Origin: Kangiellaceae bacterium
Lineage (GTDB): Bacteria > Pseudomonadota > Gammaproteobacteria > Enterobacterales > Kangiellaceae
Length of the DNA stretch: 12,964 bases
Assembly (NCBI GenBank): GCA_030590405.1
Contig: JAUUYO010000077.1
Coordinates: 1-12,964, forward strand
Direction: 5' to 3'
The notes under the pieces were generated by a model. It was not told the origin of the DNA, ran no database searches, and saw only the letters and a program-made list of their open reading frames with translations. This document shows positions 1 to 7,984 of the stretch, one piece after another. A program made the position numbers and the translations under genes. Within the stretch, counting starts at the first letter, position 1. Each line of letters begins with the position of its first letter.

Positions 1-3000
1 CATCTGATAAGTTACCACCACCACTAATTGTGGTTGCACCTGCGACGGCCGCCATACAAGCTGGCGCTGCAGCATTTGTAAACATACAACCAATACTAGC
101 GATTGGCCTAAACCAATCTTTCTCTATTGCTCCAAAGGTCGCTCGATTTAATAGTTTTCTTGTTCGCCTCAGGAAAGAGGTTGTCTTTAAAAAGCCGGTT
201 GGATCGGTGTAAGCCAGTGGGTTATTTCTTACATAAGTATACCGATTGTACCCTTGCGAATCGGTCGCGCCATCAATCATGGGATCTGCTTGCATAAAAC
301 GCCCAAGCCCAGGATCATAAATGCGACCATTCATGTGGATAATACCAACTTCATCAACCATTTCATGGCCCGTATAACCAAAAGAAGTAATGGCCGATGG
401 TCCGTAAATAGCTGTGCTTAAAATAGTATCCCAATTAGTGCTCTGGCGTTTTTCACCAAAGGCATCAAAACTAAAGTTTTGTACAACGGTACCATTAGCA
501 TCAGTAATCGCATCGGTTGAGCCTAAATGATCGAGGTGTAAATAATGGACCTGGCTTCCGCTACTAGACTTTGCAACGACTGCTCCGCCTATATTTCTGC
601 GGTGAGTGATACTACCATCGGGCTTAATAATGTATTCAACCCCACCAAGATAATAAGTGGTCGTAATACCTTGAGTATTTGAGTCGACTCGCTTGTAGCG
701 TGAACGATTTGGCCCATAAGCAAACTCTGTCGTGTGGCTGCCTTTGGTAATACGGTTCACTTTGTCAAATGTGTTGTACTCCATTGTGCGGCTATCACCG
801 CTGAGCATATTACCATTTAAATCATAACAATAGCTGGCATTGTTGGCAGTTGTCACCGCATGATGTCCAGCTTGAATACCATTACAAGTTTCTCCGTAAG
901 TATAATCGCCAACCCCCTTTTTCCATGTGATATTACCTTTTTCGTCATAGGTATAACGATTCTCACCATTGACATCAGTGACACGATTTAAGCTGTCGTA
1001 ATCAAATATCTCTGATTGACTGTTTGCTGAATGAGTATTATCAACTCTCTCTCGTAAACGACCTATCACGTCCCAATTATAGTACAGAGACTGAATAATT
1101 TGACTAGAACGAGTCGTGTCAATTGAGACTAAACGCCCTGTCTTATCATTATGAACTCTTATCTGATTAGCACCATTCCCTAAAATAACATCGGTGGCAT
1201 TGCCATAGGCATCCATAATTTGAATCGTTTGATAAGCGAGATCAGAGTTAAGGTCTATAGTAGCCGTGGGATACCCTAGCGAATTAAATAACGTTTGAGT
1301 TCCTTCGCCACTCGCATCAATGTTCATGTAAGCACGACCAATTGGATCGAATTGAGTTATGTTGGTAAAAACGGTGTTCGCAATAGTAGTTTCGGTTAAA
1401 TAGTTACGTCCCAGGTAGTCATAACCCGGCTCCACCACTAGCTCATCATTCAGCTCATCATATTGTTGAAGAAGCTGACTAATTGCTCCTGTCACAACGA
1501 GCGTATTGTTAAAATTCCAACGCTCATCTCTTACCAGGTCACTATTAATATCATAACTTGTCTTGCGAATAGAGCGTCCCGCTCTGTCATAGTAAGTTGA
1601 TTGTTTTTGTCCTTTAGCATCGGCTTGCTCAACTAGTTGCCCCAAAGCATTGTAAGTATAGTTCCAGTCTTCATTGTTTTGCCCTCCCTTATCTTGATCA
1701 CGCATAGAGATTTTTCGTCCAAGGTCATCATAACCAATACTGGACTGCTCAATACTATTTAAATAAACATGCGTTAATTCACCAAAGACACTGTAAGAAT
1801 AAGTTAAGCTGTTACCGTCGTTATCCACGGCTTCAATCAGTTCGCCCAAAGCATTTTTGTATTCAATTTTATTTTGATAGAAAGGATTACTCTCACGGGT
1901 TTTTAACGCAAGTCGGCTTGAGTCGTAACCTTCATAAAAGGTCTTGCTCACACCTTTATCGGGATAGGTTACCAACTTGATACGATTGAGGTTGTCGTAC
2001 TCAGTTTCTGTCCAATAAACAGCATCACCCTGGTAGTGAGGCTGAGAAGATTGGTATAAAAGCCCCCTGTCATTATAACGACTCTCTTGAATGACTAAAC
2101 GCCCATCAAAACCTGACGTTTCGGTTTTCAGTGTTTGACCTAATGCATTTTTATAAACAGAACTACTTGAACCATTAGCAGAGGAGCTAGTCACTTTGCT
2201 AATAGCCCCTGAAGGACAAACGACTTCAGTACACAAACGGGCAATATTAATATTCCAGTTACCATCTGCGCTTGAGCCAAAATAAGACTGTCCAAACGTC
2301 CCTGAAAAAGAACGGTTTTCATTACCAAAAATATCTTTAACAATGTAAGGCTGGCCTAATTCATTTCTGGAAACAATCTCACTTGTCACCTGGCCATAAC
2401 CATTTAAATTTTTAGTTATATAACGACCAATAGAGTCATACTCAGAATGATTTACTCTATGAATATAATACAGGTCATTGATTTTATCTTCAGGGTCAGT
2501 CGAACAGGTAACACCATAGCTACAAGTCGCCTGACGAATCGTATTGCCGAAACTGTCATGTTCATACTCTGTCCGTAAATACTCCGTCACATCAATACTG
2601 TCAGGCATGATTTCTTCAGCAGTGAGGATACCGGTTTGCCAGTCATACTTAAAAGCACTTACTCGGTTACGAGTTACTTGACCTTCAAGGTAATGCGAAA
2701 CGGTCGTTTTTTCTAGGCGACCCAATATCCAATCATTAATGTCATCTAAATAATAACCGCTCACTGTTTGTATGCGTTTTAAATTAGTCAAGTTATCACA
2801 GTTAACCGTGTAACCGTGGCAGTTATAAATATTACTCTCTACCTGGTAACCTGAATTATTGTATTCGAAGGTACTGACTGTTTGACTGATTTTGTTTTGT
2901 TGCTGCTTACTTCCTAAGTCAAAGTACCATCCTTGTTCATGGGAAATAGAAAGGTAAGGGAAAATCAAATCGGCCTGGGTTCCATCGGCTTTAAGATATT

Positions 3001-3088
3001 GGCCGACTACTTTGGTTTCATAGTCGCTAGTGGCCTGACTCATTAAACGTGTTTGTCGAGAGGTGTCATTTAAAGTTTCAAAATTCCC
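1..3088 (-). CDS. RHS-repeat C-terminal half of a split SpvB-RHS toxin-like protein (partial, runs off window)
   Basis: Reading the minus strand from just after the TAA at 3089-3091, the same frame stays open for about 1029 codons to the window edge. It translates as an RHS protein: many YD-type repeats (YDNLNRI, YDDLGRK, YNALGQL, YDRAGRS, YDYLGRN, FDPIGRA, YDSLNRV), then the RHS core with HLDHLGST, GRIYDPGLGRFMQADP and NRYTYVRNNPLAYTDPTGF. RHS repeats form a hollow beta shell that encloses a C-terminal toxin. Here about 63 residues of that variable tip are visible after DPTGF before the sequence ends. Short-spaced Cys pairs (CHGYTVNC, CSYGVTC, CTEVVC) suit an exported protein. The first ATG is at 3043 (LMSQATSDYE), sixteen codons after the stop, with no Shine-Dalgarno. 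Independent translation therefore looks poor, and this is most likely the 3' part of the gene starting at 7330, now cut by a nonsense codon. An annotator might start a separate CDS at 3043. Confidence 0.85.
191..379 (-). other. RHS hyperconserved core with DPxGF processing motif; variable tip follows
   Basis: On the minus strand this stretch encodes YTGHEMVD, GRIYDPGLGRFMQADP and NRYTYVRNN followed by PLAYTDPTGF. This is the standard RHS-associated core. In studied RHS and TccC proteins this core contains the aspartyl autoproteolytic site, and cleavage falls just after the DPxG(L/F) motif (DPTGF at 205-191). Residues downstream (190-1) begin basic and helical (LRRTRKLLNRATFGAIEKDW). They continue into a small-residue hydrophobic stretch (CMFTNAAAPACMAAVAGA) and a glycine run, after which the window ends. 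The toxin type cannot be assigned from this much. Confidence 0.85.
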
Positions 3089-3091
3089 TTA
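3089..3091 (-). other. Single in-frame TAA dividing the SpvB-RHS reading frame
   Basis: The upstream half ends ..PQKTEVW and the next codons in the same frame read GNFETLNDTSRQTRL, straight into homologous-looking RHS sequence. The codon phase at 3091 is the same as at position 1, so no frameshift is involved. TAA can arise by one base change from CAA, GAA, AAA, TAC, TAT, TCA or TTA. Code reassignment is unlikely because the M2 peptidase and the SpvB part itself end in TAA and purB ends in TGA. Confidence 0.9.
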
Positions 3092-6000
3092 CCACACTTC
3101 CGTCTTTTGAGGTTGTCCAATGTGAGGAAAGGTCTGATGATAAGTCGTTCGAGTAATTATACCGGTTTGCAAATCGGTCGTTTCTAACCATTCAAAACCT
3201 AACCCACCATACATCACATGAGTTTTATAATTACCATAACGATAACTAATACCATTTTTATTATCTGCGTCAGTGTGAGAAGGGGCCGAACTTTCTACTT
3301 GTTCAACGACCGCCATATGACCGTGCTGGCGATGTACTACATAACCATTTTCAATATACCAACCAGTGTTGGCTTCATAAAGTTCTGCGGCCTCAGGGTC
3401 GGTTAATAAACGATAATCGACATTAGTAATGTTACCTAGACCATTGCCAATTGCTGTAATACGATCACGAATTTCAAAAGGTGTTTTATTGATATTAACA
3501 TAGTTTTCGTAATCATCACTTTTGAGAGTGTGCTGTTTAATTTCAACAGAATGAATATCAATGCTACCATCACCATTTAAATCGACTAAAGCAATAAAGT
3601 CTCCAATGAGACCATCTCCCCCGCCCAAGTTGTTACTTGAACTTGGAAAGAATCCGATAGAATTATTAAAAACATATTCCGAATATTTGACTCGCGCTCC
3701 CTGCACATAAACGACCTCCTTTTTTCCATTTTCATTATGATCTAAAAACCAAATCGACTTACCTTTATTCACATGAGTGGTAAAAGGGCCGACAAACTCT
3801 TTTCCTGTGTAAAGACTATATTGCCATTCCCCTTCCGAAGCATCTATATAGGCTAAATCCGATAGGCCATCACTATTGATATCAACAATTTGGAAATTAG
3901 GTTTTTTATGTCCGCCTAATTCGCCTAAAACAACATGCTCTTTAAATATGACATCACCATTATTACTAGTACTCGCTAAATATAAAGACCAAACGCCATT
4001 ACTTCGCAGTAGTATGTCTAAACGACCATCCGCGTTGAAATCCGCACTCCGATTATTAGAAACCTTATCAATCGATACTTCATTATTGTTTATATCTAAT
4101 GCCAGTAATTGTACTTCATCAGAAAAGGAATTAATTGAAGTAGCACTGTCGACTAAGTGGTAACGAACAAAAGCCTTATCATCCTTCTCATAAACTAAAT
4201 CAGGTAAGTGATCGCCGTCAATATCACCAAAATAAATATCATCAATCTTCAGACCGCTCACACTATTTAATGATAAGAAATCTCTTGGGTCGCCATAACC
4301 AACTGCGCCAGTTTCAATACTAGCTAAGAACTGAGCGTTAATATTTCCTGAGCAAGCATTATCATTGAATATCGCATATAAATTTAAATCCCAGACCGTT
4401 TCATAATCATATACATCATAAGTTATGTTGTTTTCTTCATCGTACCAGGTGATTTGTTTCTTCTCACTTGAAATACTTTTAAGCTCATAAACAACGACTA
4501 GTAAATCATCTACACCATTGCCATTTAAATCAAAAGGAAATATATCCGAAGAAATCCCCAGGTGGAGCGCTTCAAAATCAGGAGTATATTGAGCACATAA
4601 GTTTTGATAGGTCATACTGATACCAGCACCTGCATACTCGAACAAATTTAATCCTAGCCGTCTTCCGCTAGCGTGCAAGATATAACTTTCAGGTATAAAA
4701 TCATCATCCAAATTAATATTCTTCATTCCTATTGCAGAAAAAGATATAGACGTTCGATTATAATCGTTATCTTTCACAATCCCCTTCTCAGCGTCTGACC
4801 AATCAAAAGTAGTCGGCTGTAAACTAACACCGTCTTTACTTTCTGTAATACTCACTAATCGACTTTGCTCACTATCACTTAACTCATAAGCAAGATCGTA
4901 CAGACGGACTTCCTTGTTTTGATCATTAACTTGTATACTCCTTAGCCTTTCCAATAGAGCGGTCTTTCCACCTTGAAAGTAACCCACCCGTTGATCGGGC
5001 CTGGATTCATATTGAAAACTAATTTCTACTTGACCAGCCGCATAACTAACTCGTTCAAGATAAGATGATGTCGTAGTTTCATCTTTATCATAGTAATAAA
5101 AAATACGGTTCGTATAGCGATCTTCTGAATACGATAGTGACCATGAAGCAACTACATCACGGATATTGTCACTACCATCATTTGCTCTTAACCTGGAAGA
5201 TTCCTGCGAACCATATTGATTGTATGAACCATCACTGCGCCATACCTTGAAATATTTTGGTCCATCACCAGCAGTGCCTATTGCAGTCACCTTCGTTTTT
5301 GAATCAGGATAAGTACGATATTCAGAACCTGGCTCACCATAAACACCTGAAACTAAGACCAACCGTTGACCATCAAGACAGAAACGATCATTGCTATCTA
5401 AATTAACGGAGCCTCTTTCACCGTTAATCAATAAACTTTTAGGGCAACGGCTAATAGCTGACAGGCCGCCTATATTCCATCCCACGCCAGCAATTCCATT
5501 ACCAGCACCACTGTTATAATTTAAACTCAGTGAGGGAGTTACTCCAGCGACCCCCACTGGTGTATAAATAGGAATGCTATAGTTTGCTTGTCCACCTTCA
5601 TCGACATTGAAACTGCCACTTATTGCGCCAATGGCATCAGAAACCAGATCGCGTTCAGGCGTTTCAATCAATAGCGGTCCTGGTGTCGAGTATGTGACAT
5701 TATGGTACAGGCTGTTTATATCGTTTATGACATAAGTTTCCATCTCTGAATTTAGTGGTGGAGATATCAATAAATCAGTATTTCCATCGCCATTGTAATC
5801 TACATTTTGTACACGATATCCATCTAACAGTGTTGCATTTGCCTCACTAAATTCAGCCATAGAGCTTTTCAATACAACACTTCCTTCGTTATCATCAACA
5901 ATTTTATAAACATCCACACCATTATCAGAAACCAGATACAAAGTCCCGTCAGCCGTTTGGTAAACGGTATAGCCCGTTTGACTAATCTGGAATGACTCAG

Positions 6001-7330
6001 CAACTTCTATATTTATAGTTTTTGAAACGCTAACTGTATGACTTTTATTTTCTTTGATTGTTAAAACTATCGTATGTGATTTATTTGTGTCGGACAATGA
6101 AGGTGTACCACTTAACTCACCAGTTGAGGCATTCAAATTCAACCATGCAGGTTTCCCAGATGCTGAAAATGTCACACTGCTAGCGCTGCTGTTATAGGTA
6201 GGAATAAAGCTATAATACTGGCCCTCAAAAACATATTTTTGGCTTGCACTAGAAATCGTTGGCTTAGTGACAGCCGTCTGTAAACTCGTAATCACCCCAC
6301 TACTATTAGTATAAGCAACATTGTCATCATCAGCCGTAGTCAGTGCTGTTAATACAATATTTCCACCAGTAAGGTTAATCGAATAAGATGCCGCAGACCA
6401 ATCCATATTTCTATAACCATTTGTAATGGTTTGGATTAAAGTACCTGTTCTGCTTAATATATAAGAAGTGCTACCTTTGGATTTCCCTTGCAGGAAAATT
6501 TCATCATAACTATCCCCTGTTAGATCACCAATATGAACAACAAAATCAGCTGGGTTGGCATCAAAAGCAAACTCACTATGACTAGCTACATGACTGCTAT
6601 TCCACGAAACAATAGCGTTATCCACTGGCTGAAAAATAGTGATAGGCGTAATAATATCGCCATGAAGTAATATGATTTGTTTAGTGCCGAGTAATAATAA
6701 TTCATCGCCAGGGTTGGAGTTGAAGTTACCACTAAAGGCCGCGTAACTTTCCTCGCTCCAATCTTGTATTGCAGAAATCTGAGGATGGGAGGTTGTCCAA
6801 GATTTATGAATACTGGAATCCAAAAAGTCATTTGATACAACAGGCATCAAGCCGCCAATAGAACCTTTTGTTTTAGGCTGAAAATAATTCTCAAATTCGC
6901 CATCCCCATTAAAATCACCGGTAATAGTGTTGTGGGTGGAAGAGCTATGAGAAAAAAGTGGTATGTAGTCTTCGCGAATGACGGTAACAGAGCCGTTGTA
7001 ACTTGAATAGGCTAAATTATAATTTACGGTACCGATTGGTATTGTTGCCGTATGCGAAAAGGTACCTGTGTATCCTGAAAGAACAGCTGTCCCACCTATA
7101 TATAGCTCACGGAAGGGAGATGCAGTTCCGTAATCATCAGCCCTCGTGGTCCATGTAAAAGTAAAATTACATGTTCCGTCAGAAGAGGACTGAGGGATAG
7201 TGCATGTTTTAGAAGACGGATTGACCGAAAATGTCGTATCATACTTTGCCGCTGTCGCAGTGCCAATAAGAGTCGTTCCAAGTATTAACATCCCTAAGCA
7301 AGCTATTATTTTATTTTTCAATGGCTTCAT
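3089..7330 (-). CDS. Secreted SpvB/FG-GAP repeat protein, TcB-like N-terminal half (1413 aa)
   Basis: I start at ATG 7330, giving 1413 aa. It has a GGAAG ribosome site six bases upstream and opens a classic Sec signal peptide (MKPLKNKIIACLGMLILGTT, cleavage near ATA|AKYD, residues 27-28). The frame also runs up to a TTG at 7417, but that would put 29 charged residues before the signal. Domains in order: an Ig-like region with a Cys pair (about 30-120); FG-GAP-like calcium loops (DFNGDGEF about 140, GDLTGDSYDE about 270); a cadherin/He_PIG-like domain (PAWLNLNASTGELSGTPS, about 386-443); one FG-GAP (DYNGDGNTDLL, about 511-521); the SpvB domain (about 564-800, with GVTPSLSLNYNSGAGNGIAG and GVGWNIGGLS); six FG-GAP/VCBS loops (933-944, 1035-1047, 1096-1108, 1149-1161, 1196-1208, 1249-1261); then a TcdB-middle-like segment ending in KTEVW. 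In Tc toxins such proteins form half of the cocoon that carries the toxin. It stops at a TAA while homologous sequence continues in frame downstream, so the product is probably truncated. Family assignment is firm; toxin activity is inferred. Confidence 0.9.
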   Translation of the reverse strand: MKPLKNKIIACLGMLILGTTLIGTATAAKYDTTFSVNPSSKTCTIPQSSSDGTCNFTFTWTTRADDYGTASPFRELYIGGTAVLSGYTGTFSHTATIPIGTVNYNLAYSSYNGSVTVIREDYIPLFSHSSSTHNTITGDFNGDGEFENYFQPKTKGSIGGLMPVVSNDFLDSSIHKSWTTSHPQISAIQDWSEESYAAFSGNFNSNPGDELLLLGTKQIILLHGDIITPITIFQPVDNAIVSWNSSHVASHSEFAFDANPADFVVHIGDLTGDSYDEIFLQGKSKGSTSYILSRTGTLIQTITNGYRNMDWSAASYSINLTGGNIVLTALTTADDDNVAYTNSSGVITSLQTAVTKPTISSASQKYVFEGQYYSFIPTYNSSASSVTFSASGKPAWLNLNASTGELSGTPSLSDTNKSHTIVLTIKENKSHTVSVSKTINIEVAESFQISQTGYTVYQTADGTLYLVSDNGVDVYKIVDDNEGSVVLKSSMAEFSEANATLLDGYRVQNVDYNGDGNTDLLISPPLNSEMETYVINDINSLYHNVTYSTPGPLLIETPERDLVSDAIGAISGSFNVDEGGQANYSIPIYTPVGVAGVTPSLSLNYNSGAGNGIAGVGWNIGGLSAISRCPKSLLINGERGSVNLDSNDRFCLDGQRLVLVSGVYGEPGSEYRTYPDSKTKVTAIGTAGDGPKYFKVWRSDGSYNQYGSQESSRLRANDGSDNIRDVVASWSLSYSEDRYTNRIFYYYDKDETTTSSYLERVSYAAGQVEISFQYESRPDQRVGYFQGGKTALLERLRSIQVNDQNKEVRLYDLAYELSDSEQSRLVSITESKDGVSLQPTTFDWSDAEKGIVKDNDYNRTSISFSAIGMKNINLDDDFIPESYILHASGRRLGLNLFEYAGAGISMTYQNLCAQYTPDFEALHLGISSDIFPFDLNGNGVDDLLVVVYELKSISSEKKQITWYDEENNITYDVYDYETVWDLNLYAIFNDNACSGNINAQFLASIETGAVGYGDPRDFLSLNSVSGLKIDDIYFGDIDGDHLPDLVYEKDDKAFVRYHLVDSATSINSFSDEVQLLALDINNNEVSIDKVSNNRSADFNADGRLDILLRSNGVWSLYLASTSNNGDVIFKEHVVLGELGGHKKPNFQIVDINSDGLSDLAYIDASEGEWQYSLYTGKEFVGPFTTHVNKGKSIWFLDHNENGKKEVVYVQGARVKYSEYVFNNSIGFFPSSSNNLGGGDGLIGDFIALVDLNGDGSIDIHSVEIKQHTLKSDDYENYVNINKTPFEIRDRITAIGNGLGNITNVDYRLLTDPEAAELYEANTGWYIENGYVVHRQHGHMAVVEQVESSAPSHTDADNKNGISYRYGNYKTHVMYGGLGFEWLETTDLQTGIITRTTYHQTFPHIGQPQKTEVW

Positions 7331-7336
7331 ATTTTT

Positions 7337-7341
7337 CTTCC
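7337..7341 (-). promoter_or_regulatory. Ribosome binding site GGAAG deciding the SpvB gene start
   Basis: On the minus strand GGAAG is followed by six bases (AAAAAT) and ATG at 7330. The alternative TTG at 7417 has only a weak AGAG eight bases upstream and would precede the signal peptide with a charged 29-residue extension. Confidence 0.7.
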
Positions 7342-7435
7342 AATATTTTAATTCTTGTTTAAATTTTTCTTTTTTTGTTGGAGTTTCAAGCTGCCGAGTT
7401 GCCACCCTTTTCAACAAATATTAGTCTCTAATAAT

Positions 7436-7464
7436 CGTATATAACGGCGTACGGTATTGTTCAA
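7436..7464 (-). promoter_or_regulatory. Candidate sigma-70 promoter for the SpvB-RHS gene
   Basis: Minus strand TTGAAC (7464-7459), a 17-base spacer, then TATACG (7441-7436). The overlapping TATATA at 7443-7438 would give a 15-base spacer. This would place the transcript start near 7429, with roughly 100 bases of leader before ATG 7330. The call rests on hexamer matching only. Confidence 0.35.
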
Positions 7465-7826
7465 TAGCATCACAATTAAGTCCTGGAACCACATTTTTAT
7501 TTCCAGCAACTTCTCAATATAAACAAAATCCCCAAAACTTTTTATCTCGCAAGACCACAGGCATTCCGCGATATTTTCCGAATTCTCGTCAAAAACCCTA
7601 TCGGTTAATGCTTTTTTAAGCAGCGTGGATAGTACTTAGTAGGTAGTCTATATGCAAGTTCAAATCACAGGATACACTGCATTTTTAGTAAATAAGTGCC
7701 CCCTTCTTGATCTACAGCATCTATAAAAGCTAAACCGAATGATTGTTCCAACATCCAGCCGTGATTTCGGTGATTTCGGTCGCATTCAATGAAAATGGAA
7801 AAAATAAGGCTGGCCATGACAGATCT

Positions 7827-7899
7827 GGGCTTGACTCTGTTTTTATGGATAAATTAGAAATAAATAGCTATTTATCACTTGAGAAGCCCAGTTAAGCCC
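7827..7899. repeat. Imperfect inverted repeat flanking the presumed M2 peptidase promoter
   Basis: GGGCTTGACT (7827-7836) is matched by AGTTAAGCCC (7890-7899), the reverse complement with one mismatch, which is a G-U pair in RNA. A second AAGCCC copy sits at 7884-7889. The left arm covers the candidate -35 box TTGACT, so the repeat could be an operator pair. It could also be chance. Confidence 0.3.
7831..7860 (+). promoter_or_regulatory. Candidate sigma-70 promoter for the M2 peptidase
   Basis: TTGACT (7831-7836), an 18-base spacer, then TAGAAA (7855-7860). The -35 box is near consensus and the -10 box is weak. A start near 7867 would leave a leader of roughly 120 bases before ATG 7985. Confidence 0.35.
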
Positions 7900-7972
7900 G
7901 TTATCCTTTGCCAGTTAAAATTTTTGAAATTAATTGATCTAAGGTTTCGGTAGTTTTTGAAGCCTGTCCAAC

Positions 7973-7977
7973 AAAGG
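7973..7977 (+). promoter_or_regulatory. Ribosome binding site AAAGG favouring ATG 7985 over ATG 7979
   Basis: AAAGG lies one base before ATG 7979 but seven bases before ATG 7985. Only the second spacing is workable, so the peptidase probably starts MKTPLKLEK rather than MKMKTPLKLEK. Confidence 0.55.
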
Positions 7978-7984
7978 TATGAAA

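Larger units (their letters stand above)
7331..7984. other. Divergent intergenic region between SpvB-RHS gene and M2 peptidase gene
   Basis: About 650 bases without a convincing gene. It contains the candidate minus-strand promoter near 7436-7464 and a candidate plus-strand promoter near 7831-7860. It also holds a perfect 9-base tandem repeat (GTGATTTCG twice, 7761-7778) and an imperfect 10-base inverted repeat (7827-7836 and 7890-7899). A 24-codon plus-strand reading frame (7652-7726, MQVQITGYTAFLVNK...) has an AGG eight bases upstream but no recognisable product. The region is AT-rich. No terminator, tRNA or riboswitch-like structure stands out. Confidence 0.6.

Noticed and set aside
30..212. 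Plus-strand 60-codon reading frame at the left edge
   Set aside because: It is antisense to the RHS core and tip; a shadow frame.
3089..3091. TAA as a reassigned sense codon or a programmed readthrough site
   Set aside because: Another gene in the window ends in TAA and purB ends in TGA as expected under the standard code. TAA is generally the least leaky stop, and no stimulatory structure was recognised downstream.
3876..4163. Plus-strand 95-codon reading frame inside the SpvB gene
   Set aside because: It lies antisense to conserved FG-GAP repeats, has no recognisable protein features, and is a shadow of the real gene.
3089..7417. Longer form of the SpvB gene starting at TTG 7417
   Set aside because: It lacks a good ribosome site and would put 29 charged residues in front of a clear signal peptide; ATG 7330 has GGAAG at proper spacing.
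7609..7622. TGCTT-TTTT-AAGCA hairpin as a terminator
   Set aside because: Five weak pairs, no G+C-rich stem, no following T-run, and no gene ending nearby.
7652..7726. 24-codon reading frame with a weak AGG upstream
   Set aside because: No recognisable product, low complexity of evidence, and such short frames are common by chance in AT-rich intergenic DNA.
7761..7778. Tandem GTGATTTCG repeat as part of a CRISPR or operator array
   Set aside because: Only two adjacent 9-base copies with no spacer; probably replication slippage.
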